23,083 nt of DNA from Prevotella sp. CAG:732 (lineage in GTDB: Bacteria; Bacteroidota; Bacteroidia; Bacteroidales; Bacteroidaceae), in the NCBI GenBank assembly GCA_000436035.1, contig FR893264.1:66211-89293 (forward strand), given 5' to 3'. The position numbers and the translations under genes are program-made. The notes below the pieces were generated by a model. It had not been told where the DNA came from. It was given only the letters and a program-made list of their open reading frames with translations, and did no database searches. Shown piece by piece: positions 15,269-23,083 of the stretch (positions are counted from its first letter, which is position 1; every line of letters begins with the position of its first letter).

Positions 15269-16735
15269 TTACCAAGTAATGCTCATGCCCAATGCCAAGC
15301 TAGCATTGGAGCTGAGAGGGATGAACTCCTTGCTGGTCTTGCCCAAGATGTGGTCCATACCGATGAAGAAGTTGTAGCCCTTAGGATGGATATTGAGCAC
15401 ATAGCCCATGCTGGTAGCAAAACTGCTCACTGCGAAGTTGACACCGCCATCCAACCATTTCAATGGTTTCCAGTTGGCACTGAATCTGCCCTCGCTCCAA
15501 GTGAAATCGCCATTGATACGAGTACTGCTCAAGAAACCAAATGAAAGTTTGTCGTAAGAAGGCAAGGCATACTCCAGACCCAAGTTGACAGTAGTGGCTA
15601 GGGCTGTGGTACGACTTCCTGCATCACCCTCATCCTTCAGATTGATGAAGTCTGTCAACTGGTCGCTATAGTAATCCCACTGATCGTCTATCGTATTGTC
15701 ATACTCGCTCTTGACAGCGACATCGCTGAATTCACCAAAAGCAAAAGCCTCACCACTATTGACAGCCTTCATATTGTTTTTCCAACTGATAAAGCCTAGG
15801 TCGAGTACAGCGAAGCTCAACTTCAAGTCTTTCGTAATCTTGTATTCGGCACCGAGATCCAATCCCATACCGAAGCCTCCCAATCCTGCTCCATCGACAT
15901 CCACGTCGTCGATGTGCTCATACTTACCCTGTATGCCATCAGGTCCCGTATGGTTAGGATTCTTGTAATCAGAAGTCTTCGACTTATAGGTGAATCCCTT
16001 CATGGAGACTTGCGCCTGTCCCTTGCCACTCACCAGCCACATCGGATTGCCAAGTGCATCCAGTTGGTTGCCAGAGAGGTCAGCCACCACGTTCTGCATC
16101 TTCACATCGGCATCGCCCACGCCGAAGAGGAACTTCAACTTGGCACCGATGCGCCATTTATCACCCAACTTATGTGAGTGTCCCAATCCCAGTTCCACGT
16201 AGGAACGAGCCATGGCACTGATGTCACCGATTTGGTAAGTTTGATTGCCAGTGTTCTTGGCAAACTCAAAGAGTTCGTAAGGCAAGGAAGCACCAAAGCT
16301 AGCCTTGGCATTCACCTCGATAGTATTGTAACCACCGAATCCCTTGAAACCTGCGGAGAGAAGGGCGATGCCAACATCACCAGCGATACGGTTCTGCCCC
16401 TTGCTGAATCCACTGAGTGCATCACTGGTAGAGATGTAAGGGTTCATGAAGGTGGTCATCTTCTTGGCTCCAGCCTCCTGACCATACATCGGATTGTGCA
16501 TCACCACATCTTGATAACCGAAGTTACCCTGTAAGTTGACATTGATATTGCCCAAGGCTGGTATGGAGATATAGTTCTGCTTGTTCTCGAAAGCAGGGTT
16601 CATGTCGTGACGGAACTTATAATCCTCTGTGAAATAGGCAGAGTTCAGTGTCTGAGCCATCGCCGTGCCACCCACCATCAAGAGAGAGGCAACCAAGACG
16701 TGCTTATATATATTGTTCATCATATTTTTAGTCAT
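15269..16735 (-). CDS. DUF5723 family outer-membrane beta-barrel-like protein
   Basis: The protein has 488 residues. A signal peptide of about 27 residues ends in AMAQ. The mature part starts with LNSAYFTEDYKFRHDMNPAF, the typical DUF5723 opening, and continues as a beta-rich chain with alternating aromatic residues and Gly (for example GLEYALPSYDKLSFGFLSSTRI). It ends in SLALGMSITW with a C-terminal aromatic residue, as in outer-membrane barrels. The function of DUF5723 is not known; an outer-membrane location is inferred. It starts 44 bases after the lipoprotein gene and is probably co-transcribed with it. The start at 16735 has in-frame ATGs four and five codons later that would give an equally good signal peptide. 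Confidence 0.85.
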   Translation of the reverse strand: MTKNMMNNIYKHVLVASLLMVGGTAMAQTLNSAYFTEDYKFRHDMNPAFENKQNYISIPALGNINVNLQGNFGYQDVVMHNPMYGQEAGAKKMTTFMNPYISTSDALSGFSKGQNRIAGDVGIALLSAGFKGFGGYNTIEVNAKASFGASLPYELFEFAKNTGNQTYQIGDISAMARSYVELGLGHSHKLGDKWRIGAKLKFLFGVGDADVKMQNVVADLSGNQLDALGNPMWLVSGKGQAQVSMKGFTYKSKTSDYKNPNHTGPDGIQGKYEHIDDVDVDGAGLGGFGMGLDLGAEYKITKDLKLSFAVLDLGFISWKNNMKAVNSGEAFAFGEFSDVAVKSEYDNTIDDQWDYYSDQLTDFINLKDEGDAGSRTTALATTVNLGLEYALPSYDKLSFGFLSSTRINGDFTWSEGRFSANWKPLKWLDGGVNFAVSSFATSMGYVLNIHPKGYNFFIGMDHILGKTSKEFIPLSSNASLALGMSITW

Positions 16736-16779
16736 AATCTTTGTCTTTGTGTGTTATTGTATCTGTTGTCTCACTCTCT

Positions 16780-18558
16780 TTAGTTGAAATCGCCGATAAT
16801 CTTGCCCACCAGTTTCACCTTGATATTGTTCAGTTTCAAGGTGTGCTTATTGGCATTGAGGGTGATGCCCTCTACCGTGGTTCCATTGTGGGTAGCCTTG
16901 CCCTGTACCTTGTATGACAAGCCATCGAGTTGCTTCAGTCCACCCTTCACCTTCTCACGGATTTCAACCTCCAACGGAGAAGTGACAGCAGTCTCGCCAT
17001 CTGTGGAAGCACTCACCTCGCCCTTCTTGATATTCACCTCTATCAAGTTGCTGATGTCTGCACCTCCCACACCCAACGGAGTAGCTTCGAGGATGAGCGC
17101 AGCTGGCACCTTGCTGATAGCATCGGCTGTCAGGCGCACATAGGTATTCTCGGAAAGTTCCAGGTCATCAATGTCGTCATTCCATCCATCGAATTGATCG
17201 GAATATTCGATGACAGCGTCCTTGCCAAAGGCGAGAGGAGCATACACCTTATAGCTTGGCGTGATATGATAAGGTTTGCCAAACTCGACGGTAGCCTCCT
17301 GACTTTGGTCGGCTCTCGCCTCCACATTTCCAATGCTCACATGGTCTGGTATCTTATTAATTAAGGTAGAGAGGTTGCTCACTGCATATACATTCGCATC
17401 GCCATACTGATTGACCAATTCAGGGGTCTTCGCACGACAGATGCAAATCTGGGTAGTAGGTGAAACGCTATTCTTATGGATTTGCATCTCAGGGAGCGCA
17501 ACGCTAGCAGTCGTCTGTCCGTTCTTGGTTGCAGCCATAGTTGCCTTGACGGTAGCTGCCGCATCCATCTCATTGTTGATAGTAAGCAAGATTTGCGGAT
17601 TAGCCAAGTCTGCCACCACATTGTCATCTGATAAGAAATCAGGGACACCGGTGACATCCACCTCACCCAAAGTACCGAAGTTCACCTCTGGGTCGAACAC
17701 ACCTGTGGCACTCGTCAACTCGATGTTTTCCACCTCCACTTTGGCAGCAATGCTCATATTGGCAGTAGAAGGAGTACCCGTCAACTCGAAGTCATCTATC
17801 TTCAGTCCGAAATAGCCATCCATGTCTATCTTGCCATCCTCAGCAATGGACAGTGTTCCGTAAGCATCTTGCTCCGAGAAAAGGAGTTCATTAGAAGTGA
17901 TGGTCAATACCAAGTCTCGACTGGTAGAGATGTCTGCGATGTCGATTCGAGAATTCGTAAGAGTAGGCATGTCATTTCCATCGCCCACCACCCTATTCAG
18001 ACTGAGATAGCCTGGCAGGGTAAGCGTGGCTTTCTTGATTTTGGAGATAACGGAGGAAATACCAGAGAAGCCTAAGGTCAACTTCATCGTAACAGGTTTC
18101 ATGTTTGCCTTCGTCAAACTCTTCACACTCTTGTCAACGCCATGATACTCGAACATCTTTTCCTTTACCTCAGGAATCACCGAAGACGCAGTCAGCGATC
18201 TGGTCGCCTTAGCAGAAGCGGACAAAGATATCGGAATATTGGCATTATAGGATCTACCCTCCAAACGGATAGGTTCTATCTTTGGATTTGCCTCAGAGGA
18301 GCCGCTACCTGTCAGTTGGAAGAGATAGTTGCCTTCATCATCCAGCTTTACACTACCATTCTCCTCCAAGTCCAAAACGTCCTTCAAAGGTATGTCCATG
18401 GTAGAACTGGCAGGAAGTTCCAATCCATCCCCACCGAAGCCCATCGTAGCATCGATCTCATTGAAATCATAGTCACTGTTAGTACACCCGGTTACCAAGA
18501 ACCCGCCCACGAGCAATGAAGCAAGGAGCAGTGTCACTCTCTTTTGTTTTCTCTTCAT
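16780..18558 (-). CDS. Large lipoprotein of unknown function, paired with the DUF5723 gene
   Basis: The protein has 592 residues. A lipoprotein signal peptide ends in the lipobox VTGC (Cys25), followed by TNSDYDFNEIDATMGFGGDGLELP. The rest looks beta-rich and repetitive in style, with many Thr/Val strands such as TMKLTLGFSGISSVISKIKK and MSIAAKVEVENIELTSATG, which suggests stacked beta domains. No enzyme motif is seen. I do not recognise a named function. Placement directly before a DUF5723 outer-membrane protein suggests that the two form a surface or outer-membrane unit, which is inference. A candidate -7 box lies about 95 bases upstream. Confidence 0.85.
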   Translation of the reverse strand: MKRKQKRVTLLLASLLVGGFLVTGCTNSDYDFNEIDATMGFGGDGLELPASSTMDIPLKDVLDLEENGSVKLDDEGNYLFQLTGSGSSEANPKIEPIRLEGRSYNANIPISLSASAKATRSLTASSVIPEVKEKMFEYHGVDKSVKSLTKANMKPVTMKLTLGFSGISSVISKIKKATLTLPGYLSLNRVVGDGNDMPTLTNSRIDIADISTSRDLVLTITSNELLFSEQDAYGTLSIAEDGKIDMDGYFGLKIDDFELTGTPSTANMSIAAKVEVENIELTSATGVFDPEVNFGTLGEVDVTGVPDFLSDDNVVADLANPQILLTINNEMDAAATVKATMAATKNGQTTASVALPEMQIHKNSVSPTTQICICRAKTPELVNQYGDANVYAVSNLSTLINKIPDHVSIGNVEARADQSQEATVEFGKPYHITPSYKVYAPLAFGKDAVIEYSDQFDGWNDDIDDLELSENTYVRLTADAISKVPAALILEATPLGVGGADISNLIEVNIKKGEVSASTDGETAVTSPLEVEIREKVKGGLKQLDGLSYKVQGKATHNGTTVEGITLNANKHTLKLNNIKVKLVGKIIGDFN

Positions 18559-18651
18559 AGTCCTATTTTTGATTTGATAAATAATAATAAGTAATAGATG
18601 ATTCCTACCGATTGCCGGTTGATTTGATAATCATGTAAATCATAACTTCTG

Positions 18652-18659
18652 CAAATGTA
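18652..18659 (-). promoter_or_regulatory. -7 box of the lipoprotein-DUF5723 operon
   Basis: On the minus strand TACATTTG fits TAnnTTTG exactly, about 93 bases before the ATG at 18558. No clear TTTG is found at the -33 position. Confidence 0.5.
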
Positions 18660-18820
18660 GCGATAAATTCTGTAAGTCTTGTTAAATAACTGTTCTTTTT
18701 TCGCCTAAACTGTCAATTTTTACCTTTTAATGCAAGAAAAGTCATTTTTTCCACCATCCCCGACTATAGTTTTCCTTAGCAACACATAAGAAGTGTAGTT
18801 ATCACTCTTCCTCCATCGAT

Positions 18821-18854
18821 TTTGTCAGCAAAACTTAAATAATTTATACTTTCG
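18821..18854 (+). promoter_or_regulatory. Candidate promoter of hsp20
   Basis: TTTG (18821-18824) is followed after 20 bases by TATACTTT, or after 22 bases by TACTTTCG (18847-18854, one mismatch to TAnnTTTG). The rest of the 425-bp gap between the divergent genes (18559-18983) shows only AT-rich sequence and the leader hairpins described separately. Transcription from here gives a leader of about 120 bases. Confidence 0.4.
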
Positions 18855-18867
18855 TGTCATTATTTCA

Positions 18868-18890
18868 GCCAGTCTTGCCATTTCTGGCAA
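18868..18890 (+). other. Hairpin in the hsp20 leader
   Basis: TTGCCA (18875-18880) and TGGCAA (18885-18890) with a 4-base loop; a competing pairing is GCCAG (18868-18872) with CTGGC (18884-18888). It would lie in the 5' untranslated region of hsp20. Confidence 0.45.
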
Positions 18891-18969
18891 AGAAGAAACG
18901 CCTATCATCAGCCAGCTGCCAATGGCACAAGAGTTGCAAATGGGGAGGGTGAAAGTTAAATTTAAAAAT

Positions 18970-18975
18970 AGGAGG
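18970..18975 (+). promoter_or_regulatory. Strong Shine-Dalgarno site of hsp20
   Basis: AGGAGG, 8 bases before the ATG at 18984. Other genes in this window lack such a site, as is normal in Bacteroidetes, so this one stands out and confirms the start codon. Confidence 0.75.
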
Positions 18976-18983
18976 TTTTAATT

Positions 18984-19421
18984 ATGTTATTAGCTCGTAG
19001 AAATAATAATTCTGATTGGTTGACAAATTGGTTTGAGGACAATTTCTTTGATACAGACTTGATGCCACGTACTAGCTCTACCGCTCCTGCTACAAACATC
19101 AAGGAGAACGAGAAGGCTTACACCATGGAGGTTGCTGCTCCAGGTTTGAAGAAAGAGTGGGTTCGCATCAATCTTGACAACGATGGCAATCTCTGCATCG
19201 CCATCGAGAACAAGATGGAGCACAAGAATGAGGATAAGCACGAGCACTACTTGCGCCGTGAGTTCTCTTACAGCAACTACCAGCAGTGCTACACACTGCC
19301 TGAGGATGCCGACCGTGAGAAAATTTCAGCCAAGGTTGCCGATGGCATACTTGAGGTCGAGATTCCTAAGTTGACTCCAAAGGAAGAGGCTAAGACAACC
19401 AAGAACATTGAGGTGAAGTAA
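18984..19421 (+). CDS. Hsp20/alpha-crystallin family small heat shock protein
   Basis: The protein has 145 residues, normal for bacterial small heat shock proteins. A short N-terminal arm (1-35, WLTNWFEDNFFDTDLMP-like aromatic stretch) is followed by the alpha-crystallin domain (about 36-130): NIKENEKAYTMEVAAPGLKK, the YLRREFSYSNYQQCYTLP strand pair and the AKVADGILEVEIPK signature (AxxxGxL). The C-terminal extension carries an I-x-V motif (NIEVK). It is an ATP-independent holdase that binds unfolding proteins as an oligomer in the cytoplasm. It is a single-gene unit with its own leader and a terminator just downstream. Confidence 0.95.
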   Translation: MLLARRNNNSDWLTNWFEDNFFDTDLMPRTSSTAPATNIKENEKAYTMEVAAPGLKKEWVRINLDNDGNLCIAIENKMEHKNEDKHEHYLRREFSYSNYQQCYTLPEDADREKISAKVADGILEVEIPKLTPKEEAKTTKNIEVK

Positions 19422-19457
19422 CTAGATAGAGTACATTCATAGGTTAGTTAGTTAGTA

Positions 19458-19496
19458 AAAAAGGTAGATCCCAAACATTTGGAATCTACCTTTTTC
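19458..19496 (+). terminator. Intrinsic terminator after hsp20
   Basis: AAAAAGGTAGAT (19458-19469) pairs with ATCTACCTTTTT (19484-19495), and CCAAA (19471-19475) with TTTGG (19478-19482), with one internal C.A mismatch. The stem runs into a T-tract (TTTTTC). Confidence 0.88.
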
Positions 19497-19555
19497 TGTT
19501 TCATAAGAGGTGACAATCATTATAAATAAGGATAACATCTAGCGAGAATTGGCAG

Positions 19556-19563
19556 TACCTTTG
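19556..19563 (+). promoter_or_regulatory. -7 box upstream of the TonB-dependent receptor
   Basis: TACCTTTG fits TAnnTTTG exactly and lies 54 bases before the ATG at 19618. Because it falls inside the upstream extension of the frame (open from 19549), it supports the 19618 start. The -33 region is poor. Confidence 0.55.
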
Positions 19564-19617
19564 CAGCCGAAATCATTTAGAAGTAAAAAGAATTCAATCA
19601 TAAACAAAAAAAATCAA

Positions 19618-22101
19618 ATGAATCACAAGATGATAGTCCTCGCCATGGTTGCAGCAGGACTGCCCACTATGACCGAGGCACACACAGCCTATGGTATTAC
19701 GGATAACTCCGCCATTTCCTTGCTCGCCGACAGCAGCAAAGTGTTTGACATCGACGAGGTGGTCGTGGCCTCACAACCCAAGGAAACCTACCGTCTTCGC
19801 CAACAATCGCTGAGCAGTACCTCGCTCGGCAGTTTTCAAATACAGAAACTGGGAGTTCACGACTTGCGTGAACTGTCTTCTTATATCCCCAACTTCACGA
19901 TGCCCAACTATGGTTCGCGTCTTTCCAGCGCCATGTATGTGCGTGGCATCGGAAGCCGTGTCAACAGTCCTGCCGTGGGCATCTACCAGGACGGCATTCC
20001 CCTGATGAGCAAGGCTGCATTCAATCTGCACAACTATCAGACCAGTCGTGTGGATGTGCTCCGTGGTCCACAAGGCACGCTCTACGGTCAGAACTCAGAA
20101 GGAGGTCTCGTGCGCATCTTCTCTCGCAACCCATTCGAATACGAAGGTACCGACATCAAACTCTCATACGGTTCACGCTATTACCGCAATATAGAGGCGG
20201 CTCACTATCAGAAGTTGGGCACCCACGTCGCCCTCTCCGCAGCCGGATTCTATGAGGGACAGAAGGGATTCTTTCGCAACACACACACTGGCGAGAGAGC
20301 CGACAAATATGATGAGGCAGGTGGCAAACTGCAGTTGAAAACCAAGTGGAACAAAGGATGGAGCATCGACTGGCTCGCCAACTATCAGTATGTAGATCAG
20401 AACGGTTTCCCATACGGCAAACTCGACTTGGAGACAGGCAAGACCGAACTCCCTGCCTCCACCTTTGCCGGAAACTACCGACGCAACACCCTCATCACGG
20501 GCCTCGACATCCAGCACCATGGACGAGATTTCTCCTTCTCTTCCACCACCAGCTACCAATATCTCAAAGACCGTATGCTGATGGACCAAGACTATCTGCC
20601 CACCGACTATATGAGCATTTTGCAAGAGCAGTTGCAGAACGCCATCACCCAGGAGTTGACCTTCAAGAGTCGCAAGCCCGTAGGTGACATCTGGAATTGG
20701 ACAGCTGGAGCCTTCTTCTCCTACAACTGGCTGAAGACCAATGGTCCGGTCTATTTCAACGAGGGGATGACCCGTCCTATCGGCAATGCCATCCAAAACC
20801 TGATGTACACATCGATGGTCACCTCCATGGCGAAGCGATTCATCGCCCAGGGGATGAGCGAGGCACAGGCACAAGCAACTGCGGCAGCAGCGATAGAGAG
20901 AGCGGGCGGCGTGAAGATGGACGTGGCGATGGGGGCACCAGGACTCTTCCACACCCCACAATGGAACCTTGGTGTTTTCCATGAGAGCAACTTGGAACTC
21001 ACTGATCGACTGACCGCCACCATCGGCTTGCGATACGACTTCATGCACACTGCCATCCACTATGCCTCTTCCGCCTACATGGCAATGACTGCCAACGTGA
21101 TGGGAAAAGTGGCCACCAACACGCTCCGTTCGGTGCTCGACCACGAGACCAGCGACAACTATCATCAGTTGCTCCCCAAGATAGGCGTCAACTGGAAGAT
21201 AGACGCACAGGGCAGCAACGTGTATGCCATCGTGAGCAAGGGCTATCGAGCTGGTGGATACAACATACAGATGTTTAGCGACATCTTGCAAACCGAATTG
21301 AATGCCAACCGTCAGCAAGCGATGCGTGGCAATTACGACGTGCCGCATTCCGAAGAGGACTATGACAAGGTGAACAAGACCATCGCCTTCAAACCTGAGA
21401 CCTCATGGAACTACGAGTTGGGGGCTCATCTCAATCTCTTCGACCACATGATGCACCTCGACCTCAGTACCTATTACATGCAAGTGCGCAATCAGCAGCT
21501 CTCCGTGATGGCAGGCAACTATGGTTTTGGTCGCATGATGGTAAATGCAGGCAAGAGTCACAGTTGCGGCGTCGAGGCTGCACTGAAGGGGCAGGCTGTG
21601 AATGGAAAATTGGATTGGGCAGTGAGCTATGGACTCACCCGTGCCCAATTTGACGAATATGAAGACGGAAATGGAGATGGAAGTGACGATGGCAACGGAC
21701 AAGCGAATGGCAAAGCGGTGAGCTACAAGGGCAAGACGGTGCCTTATGTACCACAGAACACTTTGGCTGCCATGGTGGATTATCGACTCGACCTCCAGTC
21801 GGCATCGCCATCCCACGCTTGGTTGTCGATGAAGTCGCTCACCATAGGAGCCAATGTTCATGCACAGGGCAAGACTTATTGGGACAACGCCAATTCTTAT
21901 GCCCAGAAGATGTATGCGGTGCTAGGCGCTCACCTCGACCTCGACTTGGGCGGCATGCTCATCAGTCTTTGGGGCAGGAATCTCACCGACACCCATTACA
22001 ACACCTTCGCTGTCGATAATGCCGCCACTGGCAAGAAGGAATATTTCGCTCAGCGCGGCAATCCCTTCCAAATGGGAGTGGATATCAAATGGCACTTCTA
22101 A
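19618..22101 (+). CDS. TonB-dependent outer membrane receptor (siderophore/metal-complex type)
   Basis: Using the ATG at 19618 (MNHKMIVLAMVAAGLP, signal peptide of about 21-24 residues) gives 827 residues. The TonB box region is FDIDEVVVASQPKE. The plug domain contains LRELSSYIPNFTMPNYG, YVRGIGSR, VGIYQDGIPL and RVDVLRGPQGTLYGQNSEGG. The 22-strand-type barrel ends in MGVDIKWHF with the terminal Phe. There is no carboxypeptidase-like N-terminal domain and no SusD partner, which points to the classical iron-complex or vitamin type rather than SusC. An acidic Gly-rich loop (DGNGDGSDDGNG, from residue 683) resembles a calcium-binding loop. The ligand is unknown. No regulator is adjacent. Confidence 0.92.
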   Translation: MNHKMIVLAMVAAGLPTMTEAHTAYGITDNSAISLLADSSKVFDIDEVVVASQPKETYRLRQQSLSSTSLGSFQIQKLGVHDLRELSSYIPNFTMPNYGSRLSSAMYVRGIGSRVNSPAVGIYQDGIPLMSKAAFNLHNYQTSRVDVLRGPQGTLYGQNSEGGLVRIFSRNPFEYEGTDIKLSYGSRYYRNIEAAHYQKLGTHVALSAAGFYEGQKGFFRNTHTGERADKYDEAGGKLQLKTKWNKGWSIDWLANYQYVDQNGFPYGKLDLETGKTELPASTFAGNYRRNTLITGLDIQHHGRDFSFSSTTSYQYLKDRMLMDQDYLPTDYMSILQEQLQNAITQELTFKSRKPVGDIWNWTAGAFFSYNWLKTNGPVYFNEGMTRPIGNAIQNLMYTSMVTSMAKRFIAQGMSEAQAQATAAAAIERAGGVKMDVAMGAPGLFHTPQWNLGVFHESNLELTDRLTATIGLRYDFMHTAIHYASSAYMAMTANVMGKVATNTLRSVLDHETSDNYHQLLPKIGVNWKIDAQGSNVYAIVSKGYRAGGYNIQMFSDILQTELNANRQQAMRGNYDVPHSEEDYDKVNKTIAFKPETSWNYELGAHLNLFDHMMHLDLSTYYMQVRNQQLSVMAGNYGFGRMMVNAGKSHSCGVEAALKGQAVNGKLDWAVSYGLTRAQFDEYEDGNGDGSDDGNGQANGKAVSYKGKTVPYVPQNTLAAMVDYRLDLQSASPSHAWLSMKSLTIGANVHAQGKTYWDNANSYAQKMYAVLGAHLDLDLGGMLISLWGRNLTDTHYNTFAVDNAATGKKEYFAQRGNPFQMGVDIKWHF

Positions 22102-22134
22102 GCATTCTGCCTCATGAATGCTTAGAAGTGCCAT
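22089..22134. terminator. 19-bp perfect inverted repeat between convergent genes, overlapping the receptor stop codon
   Basis: ATGGCACTTCTAAGCATTC (22089-22107) and its exact inverse (22116-22134) around an 8-base loop. The left arm contains the last three codons and the TAA (22099-22101) of the receptor gene. No long T-run follows, so its action as a terminator is likely from position but not proven by sequence. Confidence 0.65.
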
Positions 22135-22143
22135 ATCAATCGC

Positions 22144-23083
22144 TTACACCGTTATCTCGCCCGAACCATAGCAGCGATGGTGGTTCTCATCATACACCAC
22201 GCAGAACTGTCCGGGAGCGACTCCATGTATGGCTTCCTCTGAATGAATCATCCATCTGCCATCCTCCAACTTCTCGATGGTGGCTGGATGATACTCCGGT
22301 GTATGGCGTATCTTGAAAGTGACCTTCTGCATCGGTACCTCACGAGTGAGGAAGTGGAAATCGTGCAGGGGGAAGTCCTTCTTGTAGGCTGTCTGAGGGT
22401 CATAGCCGTGACTCACGTAGAGGATATTGTGCTCCACGTCCTTCTTGATAACAAACCAAGGACCACCGCCAAAGCCCAAGCCCTTGCGCTGTCCGATGGT
22501 ATGGAACCACAAGCCCTTGTGCTCGCCTATCTTCTTGCCCGTCTCCATCTCGATGACATCGCCCGGATGCTCGCCTAGATAGCGACGGATATAATCATTG
22601 TAGTTGATCTGTCCTAGGAAGCAGATGCCCTGGCTGTCCTTGCGCTTGGCATTGATGAGATGCTCCTCCTCGGCAATCTCTCTCACCTCGTTCTTGATGT
22701 GATGACCGATTGGGAATATCGCCTTTTTCAACTGCCACGACTCTATCTGAGCCAAGAAGTCGGTCTGGTCTTTCACAGGGTCGGGACTCGTGACGAGCCA
22801 CTTGTCACCATTCTCATCCATCTCGGTCTGAGCATAATGACCAGTGGCGATAAGGTCGTAGTCGTGCCCCATCTTCTCGTCGAAGGCACCAAACTTGATG
22901 AGACGGTTGCACATCACGTCGGGGTTGGGGGTGAAGCCAGCCTTCACCTTGTCCATCGTATAGCGAGTCACCTCGCTCCAGTACTCCTTGTGGCAATCCA
23001 CCACCTGGAGTTTGCAGCCATACTTGTGAGCCACAGCCGTAGCCATCTCCAAATCCTCCTCGGAAGAGCAAGCCCACTCCTCC
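22144..23083 (-). CDS. mnmA: tRNA-specific 2-thiouridylase MnmA, N-terminal part outside window
   Basis: The frame is open to the right edge of the window (first full codon at 23082), so the ATP-binding SGGVDS segment is upstream and not visible. The visible 313 residues contain GFTPNPDVMCNRLIKFGAF with the catalytic Cys (22911-22909), DLIATGHYAQ, KDQTDFLAQI, DSQGICFLGQ with the second catalytic Cys (22623-22621), and the C-terminal beta-barrel part (HTIGQRKGLGFGGGPWFV, the conserved GQRKGL). MnmA transfers sulfur to U34 of tRNA-Lys, -Glu and -Gln in the wobble position. Both cysteines of the thiolation mechanism are present. It converges on the receptor gene. Confidence 0.95.
   Translation of the reverse strand, partial: EEWACSSEEDLEMATAVAHKYGCKLQVVDCHKEYWSEVTRYTMDKVKAGFTPNPDVMCNRLIKFGAFDEKMGHDYDLIATGHYAQTEMDENGDKWLVTSPDPVKDQTDFLAQIESWQLKKAIFPIGHHIKNEVREIAEEEHLINAKRKDSQGICFLGQINYNDYIRRYLGEHPGDVIEMETGKKIGEHKGLWFHTIGQRKGLGFGGGPWFVIKKDVEHNILYVSHGYDPQTAYKKDFPLHDFHFLTREVPMQKVTFKIRHTPEYHPATIEKLEDGRWMIHSEEAIHGVAPGQFCVVYDENHHRCYGSGEITV

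Noticed and set aside
20173..21348. Open frame of 391 codons on the minus strand
   Set aside because: It is antisense to the TonB-dependent receptor, with His/Val-rich nonsense composition and no promoter or motif.

Overview
The window reads as a chromosomal segment of a Bacteroidales bacterium, most like Prevotellaceae (Prevotella/Segatella). The signs are a SusC/SusD pair, a FecI/FecR-type ECF sigma and anti-sigma pair, DUF349 and DUF5723 proteins, promoters of the Bacteroidetes TAnnTTTG type, and an almost general lack of Shine-Dalgarno sites. The assignment is by recognition; no search was run.

Region 1 (1-9.25 kb): the 3' part of a DUF349 gene (+) converges, through a perfect 16-bp hairpin terminator, on a minus-strand locus read from right to left. 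That locus is an ECF sigma factor, a FecR anti-sigma factor, a SusC-like TonB-dependent transporter with an N-terminal STN signalling domain, a SusD lipoprotein and a TlpA-like thioredoxin lipid- or periplasm-side protein. This is the layout of a trans-envelope signalling transporter: the STN domain would report substrate to FecR, which frees the sigma factor to transcribe susCD-tlpA. The striking oddity is an in-frame TAG between the SusC signal peptide and its mature part.

Region 2 (9.25-13.2 kb): two identical tandem tRNA-Gln(CTG) genes (-), each with its own terminator, lie back to back with a housekeeping run on the plus strand: rsfS, ftsH, cdsA, closed by a strong terminator.

Region 3 (13.2-15.27 kb): a GH5 cellulase-type gene is followed by about 1 kb without an intact gene. 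It holds five 23-bp tandem repeat units with a candidate promoter beside them, a 150-bp inverted-repeat element with a 28-bp AT palindrome at its centre, an ATPase gene remnant that begins where the element ends, and a second decayed coding stretch.

Region 4 (15.27-23.08 kb): a lipoprotein gene and a DUF5723 outer-membrane protein gene form a minus-strand pair. Divergent from them is an hsp20 gene with an unusually good Shine-Dalgarno site and a long leader. A stand-alone TonB-dependent receptor (+) then converges on the 3' part of mnmA (-), with a 19-bp perfect inverted repeat overlapping the receptor stop codon.

Most genes are ordinary for this group. The points worth checking are the amber codon in SusC, the 23-bp array, the 150-bp inverted-repeat element, and the sigma gene squeezed against a tRNA terminator.
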